From Bacillus safensis (GTDB taxonomy: Bacteria > Bacillota > Bacilli > Bacillales > Bacillaceae): a DNA stretch of 64,000 nucleotides. The translations under genes and the position numbers were made by a program. The stretch spans positions 541,461 through 605,460 of the forward strand of contig BSBG01000001.1 of the NCBI GenBank assembly GCA_030159235.1. The letters run 5' to 3'. Positions 36,848-47,311 of this stretch are shown here, one piece after another. Below the pieces are notes generated by a model. That model worked only from the letters and a program-made list of their open reading frames with translations. It made no database searches and was not told the DNA's origin. Position 1 is the first letter of the stretch, and the number at the start of each line of letters is the position of its first letter.

Positions 36848-38230
36848 TTAATTTGAAGCCTTTCGGCGAATGAGGAAGAACGCACCCGCTGCGCCGCCTG
36901 CAAGGATCAAACTTGCGATCAATCCAGCAAATGCTTCATAGGACATACCTAAAGGACCGGCTGTGCCTCCCATACCTGTTTTCGGCATTTCATTAGGCAT
37001 GTTGGATTTGAACAGCTCAGGATGCTGATCAACAATCGCTGTTGCGACATCCTGACCGACCATGAACATATGACCATAAGCTTCTCTCACTGTCGGATAA
37101 AGCTGATCATATTCGCCATGATGGTAGGACGTATATGTTTTGATCAGCTCATCAATATGTGTTTTCAAACCAGCTTCTAAATCAGCTGCCTTCAAACGTC
37201 CATCTGTCGCTTGATCTAAGAATTTCGCTTGCTTCATTCGATACGCATCTAAGTTTTTCACAGCTTTTTCTTTCGCTGCTTTGTCTCCTGATGCATCTGC
37301 TTTCACATAATCAACTAAGTAACCGATATGGCTTGACCAAATGTCTTTGAATTGTTTTCCTGCATCTTTTCCGTAAACAGAAGCAATCGCATCTGATAAA
37401 TCATTTGTATTTTCATTTAAGGCAGCCGCTGCTTGATCAAAGTCTTTGCTGCCATTGTTTCCTTTTTGCATTGCCACTACTGCGAGTGCCAAATGCTCTG
37501 AGAATAAGTAGTTTAAGTCCTCTCTAAGATCTGCAGCTGGTGTATCCACCGATTTGTGATCAAATTTCTCAGGAAATTGATCTGTGATCGCCCATGACAC
37601 GCCTTTTCCTACCTCAAACATATGATGAATGGATTTTCTAACTGTTTCATAGGTTGTATCAAAATCCTTTTCTGTGTAGCTATTAAAAGCTTTCAGCAAT
37701 TCATTGACGTGCATTTTTAAGCCTTCTTCTAGCTCACTTGCTTTCAATCTTCCGTCTGTTGCTTGATCGAGCATATCGGCTTGTTTCATGCGATATTCGT
37801 CAAGCTGCTTGACTGCTTTCTTTTTACCTGCTTCATCTTTCTTTGCCGTTGCTTGTACATAATCAACAAAGTAGCCGATATGACTAGACCAAATGTCTTT
37901 GAATTGTTTTCCTGCTTTTTTTCCGTACACAGAGGCGATAGCATCTGATAAGTCATTCGTGTTGTCATTTAACGCCGCCGCTGCTTGATCAAAATCTTTA
38001 CTGCCGTCAATTCCTTTTTGCATCGTGATCACTGCTAAATAAGCATGCTCTGAAAACAGCTGGTCTAGTGCTGCCCGAAGATCCGTTGCTTTATTTGATA
38101 CCTCTTGAGATGCCGAAGACTTTTTTGCCTCTCCATGCATATGTCCTTCGTGTGCACTTGCCATTTGAGCTGTTGGAAGTAATAACGCTGCACTAAGCGG
38201 GATGGTTAAAAAAGCCTTTTTCATTTTCAT
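36848..38230 (-). CDS. Wall-anchored tandem four-His helical protein (MPKTG substrate)
   Basis: A 460-aa secreted protein: signal peptide (to about residue 26), a His-rich mature N-terminus HEGHMHG, two tandem copies of a helical domain (about 49-215 and 232-400), and an anchoring signal MPKTG (415-419) with a hydrophobic helix and RRK tail. Each copy keeps four histidines: FSEH, SSHIGY, (M/T)H(V/I)(N/D)EL and (H/G)HMF, as expected for a metal- or haem-binding four-helix bundle. The copies share FDQAAAALN(D/E)NTNDLSDAI almost exactly. Similar Bacillus proteins are sometimes annotated as copper amine oxidases; no amine-oxidase motif is present. Function unknown. Confidence 0.8.
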   Translation of the reverse strand: MKMKKAFLTIPLSAALLLPTAQMASAHEGHMHGEAKKSSASQEVSNKATDLRAALDQLFSEHAYLAVITMQKGIDGSKDFDQAAAALNDNTNDLSDAIASVYGKKAGKQFKDIWSSHIGYFVDYVQATAKKDEAGKKKAVKQLDEYRMKQADMLDQATDGRLKASELEEGLKMHVNELLKAFNSYTEKDFDTTYETVRKSIHHMFEVGKGVSWAITDQFPEKFDHKSVDTPAADLREDLNYLFSEHLALAVVAMQKGNNGSKDFDQAAAALNENTNDLSDAIASVYGKDAGKQFKDIWSSHIGYLVDYVKADASGDKAAKEKAVKNLDAYRMKQAKFLDQATDGRLKAADLEAGLKTHIDELIKTYTSYHHGEYDQLYPTVREAYGHMFMVGQDVATAIVDQHPELFKSNMPNEMPKTGMGGTAGPLGMSYEAFAGLIASLILAGGAAGAFFLIRRKASN

Positions 38231-38327
38231 TTGTTGTGCCTCCTCTTTCCGTTTGTTATGTACTTAACGGAAAGAGATTTAAATTGGATCATTCGATCAG
38301 CATCTTTTTTTGCTTGATTGATCTCAT

Positions 38328-38352
38328 AAAAAAAAAGCCGGATTATCCGGCT
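38328..38352 (-). terminator. Terminator whose loop is the stop codon of the 37-aa gene
   Basis: On the minus strand AGCCGGA-TAA-TCCGGCT followed by nine T. The TAA stop of the small gene is exactly the three-base loop. Confidence 0.88.
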
Positions 38353-38456
38353 GATATGTTACGACGTTTGGAAGCTTTTCGCTCTTTATAAATTTTTCTC
38401 ACGACTGGATAAATCACAGGTGCCCATTTGACAATTTGTTTCAGCCACTTCTTCAT
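38343..38456 (-). CDS. 37-aa cationic Trp/Lys-rich peptide
   Basis: A 37-aa peptide beginning [20 protein letters not shown] and continuing with a strongly basic tail (KERKASKRR). Net charge is high. The first half can form an amphipathic helix interrupted by two Pro. AAGGAGG and GGGAG lie upstream of the ATG, and a terminator directly follows, so it looks like a real gene. Similar small basic peptides exist in Bacillus genomes; I cannot name it. It could be a membrane-active peptide or a small structural protein. It lies 83 bases downstream of gdhA on the same strand. Confidence 0.65.
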   Translation of the reverse strand: MKKWLKQIVKWAPVIYPVVRKIYKERKASKRRNISAG

Positions 38457-38538
38457 TTCTCCCGCGCCTCCTTATTGTCATTCTTACAAGACAATTCCCC
38501 CTCTTGTCATGAAATAAACAGGTGCGGGAGAGCAGGAT

Positions 38539-40220
<1,682 letters not shown>

Positions 40221-40433
40221 TCAATCTTTTCGGAGCTTATCGCCTTTTTTTCGATCAGGCAACACGACACAAAGCCAATATAAAATAGAGGACGAAGGAA
40301 AGTTAATTAAACCGACAATGCCCCAGAACCACTTGTAACGTCCTCTTTTCTTTGCATCTATAAATAAAAGAAAGCCCTGTGCAAACAGTAACGGCAATGC
40401 GCACAATAAGATGATCAATTCTGTCTGATTCAT
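40221..40433 (-). CDS. YxlD/YxlE-like PLDc_N membrane protein
   Basis: A 70-aa protein with two hydrophobic helices (about 5-24 and 36-58) around DAKKRGRYKWFWGIVGLINFPSS, the PLDc_N/YxlE pattern. In B. subtilis YxlD and YxlE lie downstream of sigY-yxlC and act as negative regulators of SigY. Only one such gene is present here. It overlaps the yxlC-like gene by four bases and nothing follows it on the strand, so the ABC transporter genes yxlFG are missing from this locus. Confidence 0.78.
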   Translation of the reverse strand: MNQTELIILLCALPLLFAQGFLLFIDAKKRGRYKWFWGIVGLINFPSSSILYWLCVVLPDRKKGDKLRKD

Positions 40434-40741
40434 AAGAAAGACCCTCCTTTGATGTGTTGATATTCCTTGTAGCCAACAACAAAGCAGATCGGCACACTCA
40501 CTACTTGGAGAAGAATGAAGATAATAGGCAAATGGGTAATGGCAGCTGCAAAAAGTGCCAGAATGGTCAGACTGATCAGAACGTATGCCAGCACTTCTTG
40601 TTTAAAGCGCCTTTTCTCTTGTTCCTTCGCCTGCTTCAGCATCATCATGACAGCCTGCTCACTTGGCTTTTCCACTTCAATCTGTTCATCTAATTGCTGC
40701 AATTCTTCTTTTAAACGTTCGGTAAAACGATCTTCCTTCAT
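40430..40741 (-). CDS. yxlC: YxlC-like protein of the sigY operon
   Basis: A 103-aa protein: charged N-terminal half (RFTERLKEELQQLDEQIEVEKPSEQ) and two membrane helices (about 55-75 and 77-95). Position and layout match B. subtilis YxlC, one of the negative regulators of SigY; sequence-level identity is unverified. The ATG at 40741 has AGGAG eight bases upstream and overlaps the sigY stop (ATGA). The longer frame from a GTG at 40750 has no spacing to the ribosome-binding site. Confidence 0.75.
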   Translation of the reverse strand: MKEDRFTERLKEELQQLDEQIEVEKPSEQAVMMMLKQAKEQEKRRFKQEVLAYVLISLTILALFAAAITHLPIIFILLQVVSVPICFVVGYKEYQHIKGGSFL

Positions 40742-41271
40742 AAAGACCACTCCTTTCGAATTTTCTTTAATCCATGATGAACCCTCGATTTGACAGTGCC
40801 TTCTCTCATTCCGAGCATTGAAGCAATTTCCGTGTAGGTAAAGCCATAATAATAGTGTAGAATCAACGGTGCTCTTTCCTGAGCCTTTAATTCATTCAAT
40901 ACATCCCACATCTCATGCCATGTGTGGCCCTTTTGCTGAACGTCCCATTTGAAGCGGCGTATGGCCTCTTGATTTGCTTTTTCTTCTCTCAATTGTTCAC
41001 GTTTTCTTTTCTTCTGGTGATCTAAAAATTGTCGAGATGCAATCGAAATGAGCCAGGTTGAAAATAAAGAATCGCCTCTAAATGAAGAAAGTTTCATGTA
41101 TGCTTTCAGCATCGTCTCTTGCATGATTTCTTCTGTCAGCTCTTGTTGCATCGTCAGCTTCATCATATAACGGTAAAGAAAGGAATAGTGATGCCGATAA
41201 AGGGCTGTAAATGCGGCATCATCGCCCTGTTTTGCCCGCTGAATCAATAAGGTCTCTTCTGTTTGCTCCAA
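40738..41271 (-). CDS. sigY: ECF sigma factor SigY
   Basis: A 177-aa extracytoplasmic-function sigma factor with region 2 (DDAAFTALYRHHYSFLYRYMMKLT...MQETMLKAYMKLSSFRG) and region 4 (LHYYYGFTYTEIASMLGMREGTVKSRVHHGLKKIR). The start is TTG at 41271 with AAAGGAGG at seven-base spacing; the frame opens at 41301. It heads sigY-yxlC-yxlD/E, and an upstream motif matches the SigY autoregulatory promoter, supporting the identity. Confidence 0.88.
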   Translation of the reverse strand: MEQTEETLLIQRAKQGDDAAFTALYRHHYSFLYRYMMKLTMQQELTEEIMQETMLKAYMKLSSFRGDSLFSTWLISIASRQFLDHQKKRKREQLREEKANQEAIRRFKWDVQQKGHTWHEMWDVLNELKAQERAPLILHYYYGFTYTEIASMLGMREGTVKSRVHHGLKKIRKEWSL

Positions 41272-41307
41272 ACACGCCCCTCCTTTCTTTTCTTCTCTCA
41301 TTCATAA

Positions 41308-41333
41308 GACGACACGGATGACAACATCGTTCA
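41308..41333 (-). promoter_or_regulatory. SigY-type promoter of the sigY operon
   Basis: On the minus strand TGAACG (41333-41328), a 16-base spacer, then CGTC (41311-41308). This matches the -35/-10 elements described for B. subtilis SigY autoregulation, about 37 bases before the sigY start codon. Confidence 0.72.
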
Positions 41334-41709
41334 AAATAGACTTTATTTTTCAACATGTTTCCTTTTCTCTTCGGTTGATCCGATCATGATATCCAATTTT
41401 TTCTTATGTAATGATTATGGCATTCCTTCTTCTCTAACAAAATAATATGTTCGTAATCATCTTGATTTTCTATCAAACAGAGAGTCTCCCCTCCATAATC
41501 ATGATGTCATCCTCATACCCATCGTCAATGGTCCTTATCTCATGAAGAAGAAAATGAAATAATCATTGCCTTAGTTTCCTAGAAAATCATGGAATACACC
41601 GTGCCTATTCTTAGCCGATGATACCTTTTTGCATGCTATGCTCTTCCTACATTCCGAATGAGGCGATGCTTGTGAAGGGAAGGAGGATTGGTTGAATCAC
41701 AGCTTATTT

Positions 41710-41723
41710 TGGAAACGTTTACA
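41710..41723. promoter_or_regulatory. Near-consensus cre upstream of pectate lyase
   Basis: TGGAAACGTTTACA matches the CcpA consensus except at position three. It lies about 30 bases before the lyase start and suggests catabolite repression by roadblock. Confidence 0.6.
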
Positions 41724-41753
41724 TTAAAACAAAATAGAATGGAGATGTTGACT

Positions 41754-42782
41754 TTGAAGAAGAAAGTTCCAATGTTAGCCGGTGTGTTAGCTGTTGGTCT
41801 CGTGACTTCATTATTCGCACCAAACGGAGAGGCAAAAGCAGCAGCCAAATTACCAGAAAGCCCTTCTATTATGGCCAACTTTAATCAACAAGGCTTCTCC
41901 ACATTAAATGGCGGCACAACGGGCGGTGAAGGCGGTAAAACCGTAACTGTCAAAACTGGAAATGAACTATTAGCCGCTCTCAAAAATAAAGGAAAAGATG
42001 AAAAATTAAAAATTGTTGTAGATGGGACCATTACCCCTTCTAATACATCTGCCAATAAAATTGATGTGAAAGATACAAACAATGTTTCTATTGTCGGTAA
42101 AGGTACGAACGGCGAATTCAATGGAATTGGCATTAAAGTATGGCGGGCCAATAACGTGATTATCCGCAACCTAAAAATCCATCATAGCAAAATTGGTGAT
42201 AAGGATGCCATCGGAGTTGAAGGCGGCGCTAAAAACATATGGGTCGATCATAATGAACTTTACAACACATTGAATTCTGGGAAGGATGACTATGATGGTT
42301 TATTTGATGTAAAAAATGACTCTGATTACATTACCTTCTCGTGGAACTATGTACATGACAGCTGGAAAACAATGCTCATGGGCAGCTCCGATAACGATAA
42401 CTACAATCGAAAAATTACGTTCCACAACAACCGCTTTGAAAACCTAAACTCTCGTGTACCGTCTATGCGCTTCGGGGAAGGCCATGTTTATAACAACTAT
42501 TACAATGGCATCCTGGCAACAGCGATTAACTCACGTATGGGCGCGAAGATGAGAATTGAACACAACGTATTTGAAAACACCAAAAATGCCATCGGCAGCT
42601 GGGACAGCAGTCAAGTTGGTACATGGCATGTCATCAGCAACTCTTTCATTAACAGCACAGGCAGTCTGCCAACGTCTTCAACAGGCACGTATAATCCTCC
42701 TTATAACTACTCTTTGCTTAACGTGAACAATGTGAAATCAGAAGTGATCTCAAATGCAGGGGTTGGAAAAGTAAACCCTTAA
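41754..42782 (+). CDS. Secreted pectate lyase, PL1
   Basis: Cleaves polygalacturonate by beta-elimination outside the cell. 342 aa with a Sec signal ([20 protein letters not shown]...AKAAA) and a PL1 parallel beta-helix. Calcium and catalytic regions are visible: [29 protein letters not shown] and [16 protein letters not shown] (catalytic Arg). TTG at 41754 has GGAG at nine-base spacing; the ATG at 41745 abuts it. Strongly resembles known B. pumilus alkaline pectate lyases. Probably CcpA-controlled. Confidence 0.92.
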   Translation: MKKKVPMLAGVLAVGLVTSLFAPNGEAKAAAKLPESPSIMANFNQQGFSTLNGGTTGGEGGKTVTVKTGNELLAALKNKGKDEKLKIVVDGTITPSNTSANKIDVKDTNNVSIVGKGTNGEFNGIGIKVWRANNVIIRNLKIHHSKIGDKDAIGVEGGAKNIWVDHNELYNTLNSGKDDYDGLFDVKNDSDYITFSWNYVHDSWKTMLMGSSDNDNYNRKITFHNNRFENLNSRVPSMRFGEGHVYNNYYNGILATAINSRMGAKMRIEHNVFENTKNAIGSWDSSQVGTWHVISNSFINSTGSLPTSSTGTYNPPYNYSLLNVNNVKSEVISNAGVGKVNP

Positions 42783-42786
42783 ACCA

Positions 42787-42824
42787 CAAAACGTTCGGGC
42801 AGAGATTTCCTGTCCGAACGTTTT
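42787..42824. terminator. Bidirectional terminator, pectate lyase / cyd operon
   Basis: AAAACGTTCGG.CA and TG.CCGAACGTTTT arms around GAGATTTCC between convergent genes. Confidence 0.85.
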
Positions 42825-42835
42825 GATCCTTCATT

Positions 42836-44569
42836 TTATATTGTAGAAAACGGGCGATCCATTTCATACAGCTTTTGATAACGCATGTTTTCTCTTAGTA
42901 AATCCTGATGCTGACCCTGCATCTCAATGCGTCCATCCTCGATAAACATGATGCGGTCACACGCCTCACAGCCAGTCAAATGATGGGTAATCCAAATGAC
43001 CGTTTTTCCCTTTAACACACGGAAGATGGTTTCAAGCAATTCACGCTCTGTCCGCGGATCAAGTCCGACGGTCGGCTCATCTAGCACGACAACTGGCGTG
43101 TCCTGCAGCAAAATCCGAGCTAACGCCATACGCTGCCTTTCTCCACCTGAGAAACGCCCCCCTGTCTCCTGAACACCTGTGTGATAGCCTTCTGGCAAAG
43201 ACTCAATGTACTCATGTAGCTGCACTTGTCTTGCTGCTTCTTTTACCTGCTCTTCTGTTGCCTCTGGAGATCCTAAACGAATATTGTTTAAAACAGATGT
43301 ATCGAATAAATAAGGCTGTTGATTGAGCACAGACACATAGGCAGATACCTTTTCTTGAATGCTTTGAACGGGTTTCCCCTGAATGCTGACAGCCCCTTGA
43401 TTTGGAACAACTGCCCCTTCTAACAATTTTAAAATGGTTGATTTGCCTGCACCGCTTTTTCCTAAGAGCGCGAGAGATTCCCCTTGCTTCAGAGAAAATG
43501 ACAGGTCTTGAAGTACATATTGGTGCGTGTCATACCGAAAGGACACTTGATCAAAACAGACAGCTTCACCTTGGGAAACAGCTGACTGATCCACTGTCTT
43601 GCTCTCAGATTCTCCTTCATACGAAAGCTTTTCATAATGATTTAATCTGCTGACAGCATGCTGATAAACTGGAATATCACCTGCCGCATCCGAGAGCGGA
43701 AGAAAGGCTTCTGTTAACGGAAATAGCACAAGTACAAAGGCTGCAATCAGTGTGTGTGACATTGCCCCTGACTGAACGACCGAACCGCTCCAATACACGA
43801 CAAGCACGACAGCTCCCCCAATGATGAGTTGTGCTAAAAATTGGCGCAGACGGATAAATCGGTGCTTGGCTGCTTCAAGCGCTAACAGCTGCGCTTCTTT
43901 CTGTTCATAGCCATCAACAAAATCTTTCTGCCTGCCGCTAAACAACCAGTCACTAACACCCATGACTGCATCTGTTAAATGACTGTACAGTTCATTTCTC
44001 CCTTTTTTCATTTGAATTTGTCTCGCCCGGTTCACAAGCACTGTGACGTATGGGAAAACGAATATGAGAAGTGCCATATAAAGCAGCATCAGACCCGCAA
44101 AAGGCCATGAGAAAAGACCAAGTGCCCCAATAGATGCGGCATATAAAAGCAGTGCACCGATGGCTGGAAAGATTGTTTTTAAATAGGCGTCCTGCAGTCT
44201 CTCTACATCATCTGACAAGAGACCAAGCATTTCACCTGTTCCCAGTTTTGTTTGTTTGGCACTTCGTTCTGCCATGTCATACAGACGCACACGCATTTTT
44301 TCAATCATTGTCAAAATGAGCTGATGACTCGCCAGTCTTTCTGCATAGCGGGCAGCAGAGCGCGAAATACCAAAGGTACGTACAGCCACAATTGGGACGT
44401 AGACCATCAAAATATTTTCAGGTCTTGTCGCAGCTTTTGAAATAAGAAATCCCGACGTATACATCAGCATAGAAGCAGAAAACACCGCAATGGCTCCTAA
44501 AAATAAAACCAAGGCAAACAGCTTTCGATTCTCCTTGATATAAGGTATAAACCAGCCTTTACTGACCAT
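42836..44569 (-). CDS. cydD: Cysteine/glutathione-type ABC exporter subunit CydD, bd oxidase assembly
   Basis: A 577-aa half-transporter: six-helix type-I exporter domain (about 15-310) and a nucleotide-binding domain with Walker A GKSGAGKST, signature FSGGERQRMALAR and Walker B TPVVVLDEPTVGLD. With CydC it exports thiols and is needed for cytochrome bd assembly. Last gene of cydABCD. Starts 11 bases inside the end of cydC. Naming follows the B. subtilis order. Confidence 0.93.
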   Translation of the reverse strand: MVSKGWFIPYIKENRKLFALVLFLGAIAVFSASMLMYTSGFLISKAATRPENILMVYVPIVAVRTFGISRSAARYAERLASHQLILTMIEKMRVRLYDMAERSAKQTKLGTGEMLGLLSDDVERLQDAYLKTIFPAIGALLLYAASIGALGLFSWPFAGLMLLYMALLIFVFPYVTVLVNRARQIQMKKGRNELYSHLTDAVMGVSDWLFSGRQKDFVDGYEQKEAQLLALEAAKHRFIRLRQFLAQLIIGGAVVLVVYWSGSVVQSGAMSHTLIAAFVLVLFPLTEAFLPLSDAAGDIPVYQHAVSRLNHYEKLSYEGESESKTVDQSAVSQGEAVCFDQVSFRYDTHQYVLQDLSFSLKQGESLALLGKSGAGKSTILKLLEGAVVPNQGAVSIQGKPVQSIQEKVSAYVSVLNQQPYLFDTSVLNNIRLGSPEATEEQVKEAARQVQLHEYIESLPEGYHTGVQETGGRFSGGERQRMALARILLQDTPVVVLDEPTVGLDPRTERELLETIFRVLKGKTVIWITHHLTGCEACDRIMFIEDGRIEMQGQHQDLLRENMRYQKLYEMDRPFSTI

Positions 44570-46295
44570 GTATGACCGCCCCCATTTGCTCCTGTACCAA
44601 TTGATAATACACGCCTTTTCTTTGCATTAATGATTCATGTGTCCCCATTTCGGCGATGGTTCCTTGATCCATGACAATGATTTCATCCATGTCCGGCATC
44701 CAATGGAGCCTGTGTGTCGCTAAGAACACGAGTTTATCTTCAAACAGCGGAAGCATTGTTTTTTTCAGTTCGTACTCTGTTTCAATATCGAGATGTGCCG
44801 TTGGTTCATCCAACAGCATAATGGACCGCTGGCCAAGCACAGTTCGAGCAAGCGCAATTCTTTGTGCCTGTCCGCCGCTCAGCCCTCTTCCCTGTTCTCC
44901 AATGACCTCATCCAGACCATTTGGCAGCTGCTTGACGAGATCAGTTAAACCAGCCTCATGAACAGCTCTTTCCACTTCTTCGTCTGTTGCATGCGGTTCA
45001 TAAAAACGAATGTTTTCTCTTAATGTCATGTGAAATAAATAAGGATGCTGCGGCATATAGACGACTTCCTTTTGCCATTCCTTCATCTGTAAATGAACAA
45101 GCGGCTGGCCGTTTAGCGTGATTTGACCTGAAGACGGTTCAACAAAGCCGCCGAGGACATCGGTTAACGTCGATTTCCCCGAACCACTGGCACCAATAAT
45201 GCCAATTTTTTTCTTCCCTGTGACAGTGAGGTCTACATCCTGAATGGAATATGGGGCATGTTCATCATGCAGGACAGAAACATCTTGCAATGTGAGCACA
45301 GCTTGATTATCCCACTCGTTCAGCTGCACAGATTGAGTCTCCTGCTTGCGGAAGCCCTTTTCTTCTAAAATGATCAGCACGGCTTCATTCGCTTCTTTTC
45401 CGTTTAACGTCGCATGATAATCATTTCCCACTTCACGTACCGGCAGGAAATATTCCGGCGCCAGCATCAGCACCGTCAAAGCCGGTAATAACAGAAGCTC
45501 TCCTTCAATTAATCGCAAGCCAAGAAAGACAGCGACGACTGCAATCGACAGCATGGAAAAGAAATCGAGGGCAAACGATGAAAGAAATGCGACCTTCAGT
45601 GTACTCATGGTCGCCTTTCGATATCGCTTTGACACCTCCGCAATGTTTCGGGAGTGTTTTTTGCTGATACCTAAGTAACGAAGCGTCTCAAGGCCGCGGA
45701 GAGAGTCAGTAAAATGATTGGATAATTTCTCATACGATCTCCATTGTTTGGCCGCTTTACGCTGAGCAACAAGGCCTAGTAAAATCATAAAAACAATTAA
45801 AATTGGCAGTGTCACAATTAAAATGACGGCAGATGTTTCATCTAATGTCCAAACATAGATAAGGACCATTACTGGAATCACTGCCATGTTCACCATTTTC
45901 GGTAAAAATAGCTGTAAATACTGCCGATATTGAGCAATTCCTTCCATCGCCAATGTGACAAGCTTTCCTGTTCCTTTTTTCTTTGTAAACGCTGGACCTA
46001 AACGAAAGAGTTGGTCTAACAGCTGCTTTCTGACGTCTGCTCCAATTCGGGAGGAGTAGGTAAACATGACCTTCTCTCGAATCAAGGTGAGACCGTGCCG
46101 CACGAGAAAGGCAGCAAGAAATAGCAGGACATAAGGCGTTGCCTGCGAGAGGCTTTTTCCGTCAAACAGCGTTGTAATGGCATGTGCCAGCCACTGTGCT
46201 TGGAAAATAATACTTGCTCCTTGGATGAGTGACACAATACCTAAGAGGGCAAGAAGCCCTCTCATTCCTTTTAATTGAAGCAAACGTTTATCCAT
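44559..46295 (-). CDS. cydC: ABC exporter subunit CydC, bd oxidase assembly
   Basis: A 578-aa half-transporter partnering CydD. Six-helix domain and NBD with Walker A GASGSGKST, signature LSGGQAQRIALAR, Walker B SIMLLDEPTAHLD and the FLATHRLHWM switch. ATG overlaps the cydB stop by one base (TAATG). It belongs to the cydABCD transcript. Confidence 0.93.
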   Translation of the reverse strand: MDKRLLQLKGMRGLLALLGIVSLIQGASIIFQAQWLAHAITTLFDGKSLSQATPYVLLFLAAFLVRHGLTLIREKVMFTYSSRIGADVRKQLLDQLFRLGPAFTKKKGTGKLVTLAMEGIAQYRQYLQLFLPKMVNMAVIPVMVLIYVWTLDETSAVILIVTLPILIVFMILLGLVAQRKAAKQWRSYEKLSNHFTDSLRGLETLRYLGISKKHSRNIAEVSKRYRKATMSTLKVAFLSSFALDFFSMLSIAVVAVFLGLRLIEGELLLLPALTVLMLAPEYFLPVREVGNDYHATLNGKEANEAVLIILEEKGFRKQETQSVQLNEWDNQAVLTLQDVSVLHDEHAPYSIQDVDLTVTGKKKIGIIGASGSGKSTLTDVLGGFVEPSSGQITLNGQPLVHLQMKEWQKEVVYMPQHPYLFHMTLRENIRFYEPHATDEEVERAVHEAGLTDLVKQLPNGLDEVIGEQGRGLSGGQAQRIALARTVLGQRSIMLLDEPTAHLDIETEYELKKTMLPLFEDKLVFLATHRLHWMPDMDEIIVMDQGTIAEMGTHESLMQRKGVYYQLVQEQMGAVIHGQ

Positions 46296-47311
46296 TAGTA
46301 GGTCATTGGCTCCTTACCGCTTACACGTTTACGGAAGACGTAATAGCTCCAAATTTGATACCCAAGCACAAAGGGTAGCAAAGATATAGCAACAATCGTC
46401 ATGACCGTCAGTGAATAAGATCCGGATGCAGCGTTTTGAATCGTAAGATCAAACGCATGATTAATTGAACTCACCATGACGCGTGGGAACAGTGCAGTGA
46501 AAAGCATAGTTACCGTCACCATGATGCCTGCACCAGTGAACAAGAATGTCCAGCCATCACGTTCTTTTCTCATCAAGACAAGAGCTGCTACATAACAAAC
46601 CACAATCAGCACAGTTAACGGAATGGTGATCATTGGGCGTACGGTATAAATGTCTGTTTCAATGATAGACACACCGACAAATAGAACAAGAACAGGCAAT
46701 GCAATGAGTAGGACACGTTGCCCAAGTTTTCTTGCACGATCTCTTAAATCACCCTCTGTCCGAAGTGTGACAAAAATCAATCCGTGCAGAAGGCAAAGAA
46801 CCGTCACAGCTATCCCGCCGATCACTGAATAAAGATTGACAAAGTCCGTAAAACCGGCGTACATATTCATGTCTTGATCAATTGGCATCCCGCGTAAAAT
46901 ACTCGTGAATAGCACACCAAGCAAAAACGGCGGAAGCAGACTGCCAAAGAAGATAATCCAGTCCCACGTCTTGATCCAAGAGGCTTTCTCAACCTTCCCT
47001 CGAAATTCAAAGGCAACTCCGCGCCCAATGAGCGCTAAGAGAAGAACTACAAATGGAATATAGTATCCACTGAACATCGTGGCATACCAGTTAGGGAATG
47101 CAGCGAAAATAGCGCCCCCAGCTGTAATCAGCCAGACCTCATTCGCATCCCAGAAAGGACCGATCGTATTTATCAAAATGCGGCGCTCGTGTGCATCCTT
47201 TCCAAGCAGCTGCATGGACATCCCGACACCAAAATCAAATCCTTCTAAAAAGAAAAATCCAACAAACAATACTGCGACAAGAATAAACCAAATCTCGTTA
47301 AGATATGCCAT
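46295..47311 (-). CDS. cydB: Cytochrome bd quinol oxidase subunit II
   Basis: A 338-aa membrane subunit with eight to nine helices and typical starts (LNEIWFILVAVLFVGFFFLEGFDFGVGM) plus GPFWDANEVWLITAGGAIFAAFP. ATG at 47311 has GGAGG eight bases upstream; the longer frame to 47434 lies inside cydA. It overlaps cydA by 14 bases and cydC by one. Confidence 0.95.
   Translation of the reverse strand: MAYLNEIWFILVAVLFVGFFFLEGFDFGVGMSMQLLGKDAHERRILINTIGPFWDANEVWLITAGGAIFAAFPNWYATMFSGYYIPFVVLLLALIGRGVAFEFRGKVEKASWIKTWDWIIFFGSLLPPFLLGVLFTSILRGMPIDQDMNMYAGFTDFVNLYSVIGGIAVTVLCLLHGLIFVTLRTEGDLRDRARKLGQRVLLIALPVLVLFVGVSIIETDIYTVRPMITIPLTVLIVVCYVAALVLMRKERDGWTFLFTGAGIMVTVTMLFTALFPRVMVSSINHAFDLTIQNAASGSYSLTVMTIVAISLLPFVLGYQIWSYYVFRKRVSGKEPMTY

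Larger units (their letters stand above)
41272..41753. promoter_or_regulatory. Divergent control region, sigY / pectate lyase
   Basis: About 480 bases holding the SigY-type promoter (41308-41333) and a near-consensus cre (41710-41723) close to the lyase start. A strong AAGGAGG near 41680 precedes only an 11-codon ORF. The middle is AT-rich and otherwise unremarkable. Confidence 0.5.

Noticed and set aside
41693-41728. 11-codon leader ORF upstream of pectate lyase
   Set aside because: A strong AAGGAGG precedes it, but it is very short, overlaps the cre and shows no attenuator structure.
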